Positions 57,610 through 64,000 of a stretch of DNA of 64,000 nucleotides are shown here, one piece after another. Positions within the stretch are counted from its first letter, which is position 1; each line of letters begins with the position of its first letter. The notes under the pieces are model-generated. The model was given only the letters and a program-made list of their open reading frames with translations, had not been told where the DNA came from and did not search any database. A program made the position numbers and the translations under genes. Origin of the DNA: Dermanyssus gallinae. Lineage: Eukaryota; Arthropoda; Arachnida; Mesostigmata; Dermanyssidae. The stretch lies in NCBI GenBank assembly GCA_003439945.1, contig QVRM01005253.1, positions 1 to 64,000 of the forward strand, written 5' to 3'.

Positions 57610-59285
57610 TGCATATGATCCACTGACGTTGGCCTGACCCTGCGCCGTTTAGTCTGAATAATTAAGAGGACATGTCGGACATGCTTGCATAGGACTCTTT
57701 GCACCTGATTGACTGCGGAATCAGAAGAGGTGCGAAAGTGGCCCTCCATGCAACAAGGGCATTCGTTGACCACAACAGGAGTGTGCCAGGCAAGGCATTC
57801 GTCGATAGAGTTCAAACACATCCTCAACACGTTTAGACGAAACCACCTGTTTATGGCTTTTCGCTAACACCTTCACCGACTACACCCGCTGGTAGACGAG
57901 TGTACAGGTACGATGTACAGGTGTGTCAGATGACCAGATGTACAGGTCACCGAGCAAGTTGGTTTGAAAGGGAGAGTTCAGCGAGTCATGTTCTGGTATT
58001 TACCAGGGTGACCTTTATGGCCCCGTTCTATTTTGCATCGCTATCCACGAGCTTCCAACGCATCTTCCTCGGAACTTCGACCGTGGACGACAGCGCCGTT
58101 GAGGGGCTCTAGAGATATTGCTAAAATAAAAGATTTTGAAACTCGCTCAAGACTTAAATCAGGACCTAAGCCAAGTGCGAGGTTTTCGTTCCATTTTAAG
58201 AGGACCCCTATCGCGACTTCGTACTTCAAGTGATGCGCAATCATCTGCCACCTGTCGGGTTGATCCCTTACCATAAATTCGAGCTTCTAGAGACGCCAAT
58301 TCTCAATGATTCCACGGGAAGGAACTACGACTTTGCGATATTTATGAACTCGTCTCTCGTTCGGCATGTCTTCACGACACGCGTGAATTACGATCAGATG
58401 TGCAAACTCCCTATAGTAACATCTCATAGGTCTAGTGACCATCGGAGGCAGGGCATACAATATAGATTATATTGCAACGAATTCATATTATCATACTGTC
58501 GTGACCTATTCGAGGACTATCAAGGCAAAATTATTTTACTGATAGGTGACTGCTACCGATTACGGACCCACTGGTTAGTCTCGAGTGCAAGCCCCAATCG
58601 GCAAAGTCCAGGACGGACCCACTGGTTAGTCCTGGACTTTGCCGATTGGAGCTTGCACTCGAGATACCTGCTGCCTTGGCTTAAGAGGCTGCTGCTGCCG
58701 TGGTTTAATGAGATGGGAGTACTACCACATGAACCTTTAACTAAACTTTAAGTTTGGAAGAATGAGTCTGCTTTGCACATAAATGTGCTAGATGTGACAA
58801 ACCAGTGTCTTCGACGGGCGAGCATGCTCTTGCCTGCAAGAGCCACGGTAGGTCCTTAAGGTATTTGGCTCTAAGCAATGTAATATACCGGACAAGGCAG
58901 TCAGCCCACATCTCTCTAGTTAAAGAGCCGGTCGGACTGTTGCCAAACAGCCAACTGCACCCGCACGGCCTGACTCTAGTTCCATTCTAGCGGTAAATGC
59001 CGCGGTCTTGTTTACGATGTCACCGTGTCTTGCACACTGGCCACATCGTATGCTTGTATTTTTTTTAAATACAGGAAAGGGAAATGCTTTTAGGCGCGCT
59101 GACACGCTGGCTGGTAGCTCGATGACGTATGTTCGTCATACCAGTCGGGAGGTCGCAGCAACTGCTCGTCTTGCAGAAGACCGCAAGCTGACTAAATATC
59201 GCAAACTGGAGCAAAACTTCATTGTTCAACCGGTCGCCTTTGAGACAGCAACCCTGTATCGTAGACCCATACAACTATAAAATCT
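57610..59285 (+). pseudogene. LINE-B remnant 8 (long, RT to C-terminal domain)
   Basis: Ordered plus-strand pieces: GIRRGAKVALHATRAFVDHN (57705-57765), YQGDLYGPVLFCIAIHELPT (57998-58060), IYRTRQSAHISLVKEPVGLL (58880-58940) with HPHGLTLVPF, and ARLAEDRKLTKYRKLEQNFI then QPVAFET (59160-59250). All correspond in order to LINE-B blocks elsewhere in the window. Stops and shifts break every part. It contains a hairpin rearrangement at 58562-58663. Confidence 0.75.
58562..58663. repeat. 33-bp inverted repeat with duplicated spacer
   Basis: Left arm 58580-58612 and right arm 58631-58663 are complementary with one mismatch. The 18-base spacer (ACGGACCCACTGGTTAGT at 58613-58630) is itself a direct copy of 58562-58579 just outside the left arm. 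Confidence 0.95.
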
Positions 59286-59800
59286 AGAATACTTTTATGA
59301 TATTCAACCTACGCTTTAGGCACGGTTCTCTGGCTTTCTATAACGTCGAACGCTAGGTCGTCGTGCTTGGTTTGGTGGCTCCAGTTTGTAATTTTTTTTA
59401 GAATTTTCTTACAGTCATCGTATTAGATGTTCTGTCTATTGCCTTATCAATATGGGGGTTAATAGTACCAAAATACTGAACTAGAATTACCTACAACCAT
59501 AGCTCCACTCACTTCTTGAGGGGGAGCAGCTGGGCAGATGAGTATGCTTTACTTCCGACGACAGCACTTGAAATCGTGGAAACGTCGAAGTTAGGTCCGG
59601 ATCATTTTGACGATCAATTCGAGTGTGTGGTTCAGTGTGGTTAAACGAGTCTGCTTGTTTTGTATTTTCGCGCCGTTCCAGACAACACCCGAGTGGGGTT
59701 TTACGCGCTAAACTGCGTTGGCGACGAGTTGGGCACAGCTGGAATATCGTTTCTGTTCCATTGAATTTGCTCACAAACGTGAATGAGAACACTTGAAGTA
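59286..59800. other. No recognisable gene
   Basis: Between the LINE-B remnant and the CaaX gene. The minus frame 59487-59843 has no motif. Confidence 0.4.
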
Positions 59801-59956
59801 TTCGAATTGAAAACGATATTTTGTAGCGAGCTACCAAGACCATCCCGGCGGCTCACAGCTCGGACCCCCACCCAACCAGCCAGCCAGCCAAGAAGACTAG
59901 GCGACTAGTTTCCTTGGGTGAGTGACTCCCTTTGATCTAGACGGACGGGCAGAAGT

Positions 59957-59987
<31 letters not shown>

Positions 59988-60098
59988 CGCTGTTAGCCTA
60001 CTAACTATTATTACTCTAACCCAACTACCATACCACTACTTAGTTAAACTGCTACTGCAGTTGCGGTTTTTGGGTCGACCTAAGGCCAGTGGACGACG

Positions 60099-60359
60099 AT
60101 GTCCGAAAACAGCTCGACGTCCGATTCCGACAGACGGGACGACTCAGCGTCGGCAAGCGACGGTAACAAGCGAATCTCCAAGGGAAACAAACCGGTCGTG
60201 CCGGATAAATCGGGCAAAAGCACGAAGCGATCATTTCTCGGCCTGTCTCGGGGCGCCAAGAGCGCAAAATCTCGCAAGCCCGCCTCCAAGGTGCAGACAA
60301 GGAACGCCAAGGCCGGCGCCGGAAAGGATAAGAAGAGCAAGTGTTGTGTGTGCATGTGA
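60099..60359 (+). CDS. Small Ser/Lys-rich protein with polybasic region and CaaX box
   Basis: 86 residues. The ATG has A at -3. Residues 1-23 are Ser/Asp-rich and acidic (MSENSSTSDSDRRDD). From about residue 25 the chain is strongly basic with Lys, Arg, Ser and Gly, low in hydrophobics, hence disordered. The C terminus KDKKSKCCVCM combines a polybasic stretch with a CVCM CaaX box and an adjacent Cys. By analogy with Ras/Rho-type tails, Met at the last position favours farnesylation, and the extra Cys could be palmitoylated, so plasma-membrane or endomembrane tethering is inferred. There is no GTPase domain and no recognised family. CpG-rich codon use and the poly(A) signal support a real gene. 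An overlapping 107-codon frame exists but lacks comparable signals. Confidence 0.72.
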   Translation: MSENSSTSDSDRRDDSASASDGNKRISKGNKPVVPDKSGKSTKRSFLGLSRGAKSAKSRKPASKVQTRNAKAGAGKDKKSKCCVCM

Positions 60360-60476
60360 TGATGCGCCCATGCGCGGCGAGTGATTGCTGCATACGTCTT
60401 TTCGTCGGCGAAAAGGGGCGAGTGTCGCGTGGCTCTGCGATGCACTGCAAGACCGTAACATAGTTAGTAGGCTTTC

Positions 60477-60482
60477 AATAAA
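60477..60482 (+). terminator. Poly(A) signal AATAAA of the CaaX-protein gene
   Basis: A canonical hexamer at the expected distance after the stop codon at 60357-60359. Confidence 0.65.
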
Positions 60483-60947
60483 CGTCTGAGAAGTTCGACA
60501 TCTTCATATCATTTGAGCATACTTCGTTTGGTCACTATTAAAAACACGCCTATTATTGACGGACGTTCTCCCTCTCTATTCATTTGCTTGTCGTATCGGA
60601 AATCGGTTTTGACTAAACATACCTGGTACTACTACTACTACTAAAACATATTTCCTATACGTACAGGTGCTGGTTGAGGCCAAATAAACTGCTGATCTGC
60701 CTACGCGTGTAGTTAAGTTTCTATTCGTTTGCCTTTTGAATCAAATGCTTTTTGTTAAATTGAAGATTACCTGTTGTTCTCTGTTGCGTCTTTAATGCGT
60801 AGCGAGCGTTGTTTGTTTCTTATTTTATACATATGTATAGCGCTCCGTATATTTGCTTAGGCAAATTTTATCATGTCTTGATTAAAATTAAAATCATGTT
60901 TACAATATTTGTCCAGTAATTTGCCAACCTTTTATACGTCAACCAGG

Positions 60948-60950
<3 letters not shown>

Positions 60951-61040
<90 letters not shown>
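60951..61040. repeat. (TA)45 microsatellite
   Basis: 90 bp, uninterrupted, downstream of the CaaX-protein gene. Confidence 0.97.
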
Positions 61041-61045
<5 letters not shown>

Positions 61046-61182
61046 CGAAAACAATAGGCAATAGCTAAACATATTAGATTTAGCCTTCCATGAGAATATT
61101 TGGGGTGATTAATTTGATGTAATAATATTTTTTTTAATTATGTTTATTTCACTCTTATAATATACAGTTCAAAAATGTCTCT

Positions 61183-62520
61183 TCATAAAGATCTAATCTC
61201 TTCAAGCTTCTGGCGAGACAAGTAATGCAAATATTTTTGTTTTTTTTGGTTCAACGCTGTGCATTCCACTGCATGGTACTTGGCACACCTCTGCAGGCAG
61301 AACCGGCAGGTGCGCACCTCGTACTCCTTGTGAAAGGCTGCGTTTGAACATAATAGATAGTGATAACCATGCGCTAAGTACCTAGTGTATACGTGGCGAC
61401 TGTCACACCCAGGACCGGACCAAAGGTTCAAGGCATTGAAAACGTCCAAATCACCGACCTCCCGTCTGGCCTGTTCGACTTTAGCTTCCCACTCCGAAAC
61501 AAAACATTAGTATGGTACTGTACGCGGCATCCTCAGCCCTAGTCGGATTATTTCATTCGCTGGTGGACAGCCTGACATGAGATTCACAAAGCGGCTCGGA
61601 TCCTTGCTCGGATAGGCAAGAAAAGTACTCGCTTCATATATAATGAAAAACACCTCTCAAGCCAATTAAAATTCGTCAGTGTGAGGTGGTTTCACACCCT
61701 GTCGAGATCATACATTAGCCCCGGGACAATCTTAAGCACGAAGAGCCTCACTGCTGAGAAAACGGGCAGTCTTCGGACATTGCCGACTTTCTCGTAAAGA
61801 GAGACAAGTGCCTTCCGTACTGTTTCGTTTATATGCACTGTAAACGTCGTTCCTGTATAATGAACCCGAAGGCCAAGATACTGGAAAGAGTTAACAAACT
61901 CCAATGGTTGGCCACAGCAACGTATAACGTCTCTGGCAGCCAATCGACCCCCACGCCTGAATTTCATGGCTTTGGTCTTCCTGGTGTTTATCTCAAGTCC
62001 CTTCAAGACAAAAAAAAACGCCTCAGCTATCATAGAGGTAATGCGGGTGATGGCCCCTAGGTCGCGATGGGCGACCACGATATCATCTGCATACATCACC
62101 ACTACGGCTTTTTGGTACTCCTGTCGGACATAACCGACGAGCTCAGCAAGAAGAAGTGTAAACGAGACGCAGCTTAGCGGGTCTCATTGCGGAGTTCCCA
62201 CATTTTGCTTTGTCTCCAATACACTCTGCTTACCGTCTACCAACAAGGCGTCCTCCTCAAAGGAACTTGCTATTACACTCGAGAGAGAGCCACCCACTCC
62301 TGCTCGTTGATATGATTCGACCAGCAGATGGCGAGGGGCCCTTGTCAATAGGCCTTGACGCAGTCAATAAGGACTGCATACCTCTGGGTTGTGCCACAGC
62401 TCGCTCGATTTCTGACTGGAGAACGTGGATTGCATCACGGGTGCCTTAGCCTCTCCTAAAACCGAATTGCTCCGGCGAAAGTGCCTCTTCAGCCACGTGC
62501 TCAATCCGCCGAATGACCAA
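61183..62520 (-). pseudogene. LINE-D remnant: RT and C-terminal Cys-His module
   Basis: Minus strand from about 62200: FTLLLAELVGYVRQEYQKAV, the catalytic box VMYADDIVVAH at 62102-62070, GLEINTRKTKAMKF, NSFQYLGLRV and LFVLKIVPGLMYDLDRV (stop at 61692). Then, in broken frames, STFLAYPSKDPSRF and VFNALNLWSG, with the module TCRFCLQRCAKYHAVEC near 61300 (C-x2-C-x7-H-x3-C), ending at 61183. The RT core is recognisable but has several stops. A matching Cys-His fragment lies in SLC15A4 intron 3. Confidence 0.75.
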
Positions 62521-62599
62521 CTTACAGAAAATATTCTTCAATGTGCGTTCGATTTGGGGTAATTAAGTAGAAGAAGATTGAGCCTACCTTCAGGTATTG

Positions 62600-64000
62600 T
62601 AGGCGACCTTTAACAGCGGTAAACTCAATTTGTTATCCACTTCTACGGGCTTGGAAAACGCTACAAATTTGTAGCAGTGCGATACCTAGCTAATAAATAT
62701 TTGTTAAGCAAAAAACGGTAGCTAGTGGTTTTTTGATGCCCCTTTAAAGTCCCCGAGAGTAACTCTTTAGTATGATATGAATAGCCTGACGAAGTGAGTG
62801 CCGCATATCCGTTGCTTTTCTGATCTGTCATGTTTCGGCCTAACAGTCTTAATAGGAAGATAAACGTGTGTTTTCGGCTCAGCAAACTTAAACAGGCATC
62901 AGCTATTTTGCAAAGAGAAAAATATTTATTTCGTAGTGTAAAACCTGTAGCAGCAGTAGGCCTGACTTTTGTCGGCACGCTGGTAACCAAAGCCAGCAAA
63001 ACGAATCGCGAACTACTTTGCAACGTTATCTGGTAGTACCACTAAATATGTTTAACGAAGCGACAAGGAACTCGACGATTATGTACATAAATTCTGTAGA
63101 GAAAGAAATATTCACCGAAGTCATCTAATGTAAGAAGCTTGACAACACTTACCAGTCTATGTACACATGGCAGCCTTATTCCAAAAAAAAACTACTATTT
63201 GTATTACTCGAACTTATTGTGAAAGAAGATAAACACGTGTATGTGAAGCCATGAGTAAAATAAAGATCTCTGATGAGAAACACCGTACCTCGCGATCATC
63301 TAAAGGCCAGTATTAAAACTTGATTGATATGTGAAGTCGTTTACATGCAGGCAATTTTTTCTCTAGCATTATAGTAAGTAAAATCTAGAAGATTTCTAGG
63401 TTTAGTGAAACGAATTCTAGGGTACACAGCTTGCCGACCCCAAGAAACCTGTACCTTTTGAAGACTAGCTAACTGTGTGTTTACGTCGCCTAGAAAAAGT
63501 GTATGAGAAAAAAAAACACAAACATGTGCAAGATACTCGTCTTGTGTGTGCTAACTAGGGTTCAGTGCGCATTTCATCAACGATTGAGTGCTAAAGAGAA
63601 CGTGATTTGTTAGGAAAGGTTTAACAATGGAACAACTTATTTTGCTTAGATATAGTAGATACTCCTTTCGACAAAACACCTATACCTGTACCAAGGCCAA
63701 GTCAATTCATTCGTGTGCTTGCGAATTTTGCCTTCCGATACGTTTAGCCTGTGTAGGGGATTCAATTAGAAGTGTGCGGTGAGATTTCTTGTGTGGTGAA
63801 CTACCTGCAGACATCAGTTCTACCTCCGTTTCGAAGAGGTGGCTGTTGAGGCTCCAGTACAAGTTGGGCATTCGTTTTCTTCCCCTGGTACGCTTTACGG
63901 TACGGCGTGAAGCACACTAGGACCGTTTAGTGCGCGAGTTCAGCAGCAGCACGATTCTAAAAACAGTGCGGTGTGCCGCAGAACCAAAAGTCAACTGAGC
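62600..64000. other. No recognisable gene
   Basis: AT-rich with poly-A and poly-T runs and short frames. The last 150 bp are GC-richer (GAGGTGGCTG, GCGAGTTCAG) and could border a gene beyond the window. Confidence 0.45.

Larger units (their letters stand above)
59840..60500 (+). other. Transcription unit of the CaaX-protein gene (5' UTR intron to poly(A) signal)
   Basis: A strong donor TTGG/GTGAGT at 59917-59923 pairs with an acceptor CTACTGCAG ending at 60060, giving a 143-bp intron (59918-60060) with a CTG-rich repeat at 59957-59993. The coding exon follows at 60099. AATAAA at 60477-60482 lies 118 bp after the stop. The transcription start is not located; the leader exon extends upstream of 59917. 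Confidence 0.6.

Noticed and set aside
58230..58751. 173-codon open frame as a host gene
   Set aside because: It lies between ordered LINE-B blocks in the same orientation and contains the hairpin rearrangement; best seen as eroded ORF2.
60061..60384. 107-codon plus frame and 121-132-codon minus frames over the CaaX gene
   Set aside because: They overlap the 86-codon frame that has the better start context and a meaningful C terminus; Arg/Pro-rich composition indicates out-of-frame reading.

Overview
This is animal nuclear DNA. The evidence is one intron-rich gene with GT-AG introns, at least five lineages of non-LTR retrotransposon (LINE) debris, a mariner-type fold-back element, and roughly forty pure (TA)n microsatellites. 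An arthropod is the most likely source given the LINE types and the transporter sequence, but that is inference and I cannot name a species. I recognised no rRNA, tRNA, CRISPR array, bacterial-type operon or viral genome.

Two host genes are well supported. A minus-strand gene with coding ends at 28489 and 13323 encodes a POT/PTR2-family, SLC15A4-like (PHT1) lysosomal peptide/histidine transporter. Ten coding exons join in phase into 631 residues. Its introns hold LINE fragments and long (TA)n tracts. A plus-strand gene at 60099-60359, with a probable 5' UTR intron at 59918-60060 and a poly(A) signal at 60477, encodes an 86-residue Ser/Lys-rich protein. It ends in a polybasic stretch and a CVCM CaaX box, so it looks like a small prenylated membrane-tethered protein of unknown function. 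Weaker exon candidates lie at 45031-45189 (minus), 45049-45174 (plus), 51549-51821 (plus, a decapeptide repeat) and 53197-53384 (plus).

Repeat layout, left to right. 83-4340 is a nearly intact LINE on the minus strand (LINE-A: PHD finger ORF, ORF1 with coiled coil and RRM-like domain, ORF2 with endonuclease and reverse transcriptase, TAGA-repeat tail). 7.58-9.48 kb is the longest minus-strand remnant of a second family (LINE-B), seen again at 37.6-38.4, 39.85-40.2, 40.4-41.0, 41.1-41.7, 48.6-49.0, 52.3-52.7 and 57.6-59.3 kb. A third family (LINE-C, TCAA-repeat tail) has copies inside SLC15A4 introns at 14.2 and 27.7-28.35 kb. A fourth (LINE-D) lies at 61.2-62.5 kb with a fragment at 18.5 kb. 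An R1-like remnant is at 56.5-57.4 kb. A 1-kb fold-back DNA element flanked by TA is at 32411-33417, a second LINE-A 3' end at 34.38-34.85 kb, and a tandemly duplicated unit ending in (TA)n at 35.57-36.0 kb.

The rest (5.3-7.6, 9.5-13.2, most of 28.9-32.3, 36-37.5, 42-43.9, 45.3-48.5, 55-56.4 and 62.6-64.0 kb) holds microsatellites and unrecognised AT-rich sequence. I do not see a clear new multi-gene system. The most interesting loci are the CaaX gene, the altered proton-coupling motif of the transporter, the fold-back element, the template-switch-like hairpin at 58.6 kb and the 30-bp in-frame repeat at 51.6 kb.
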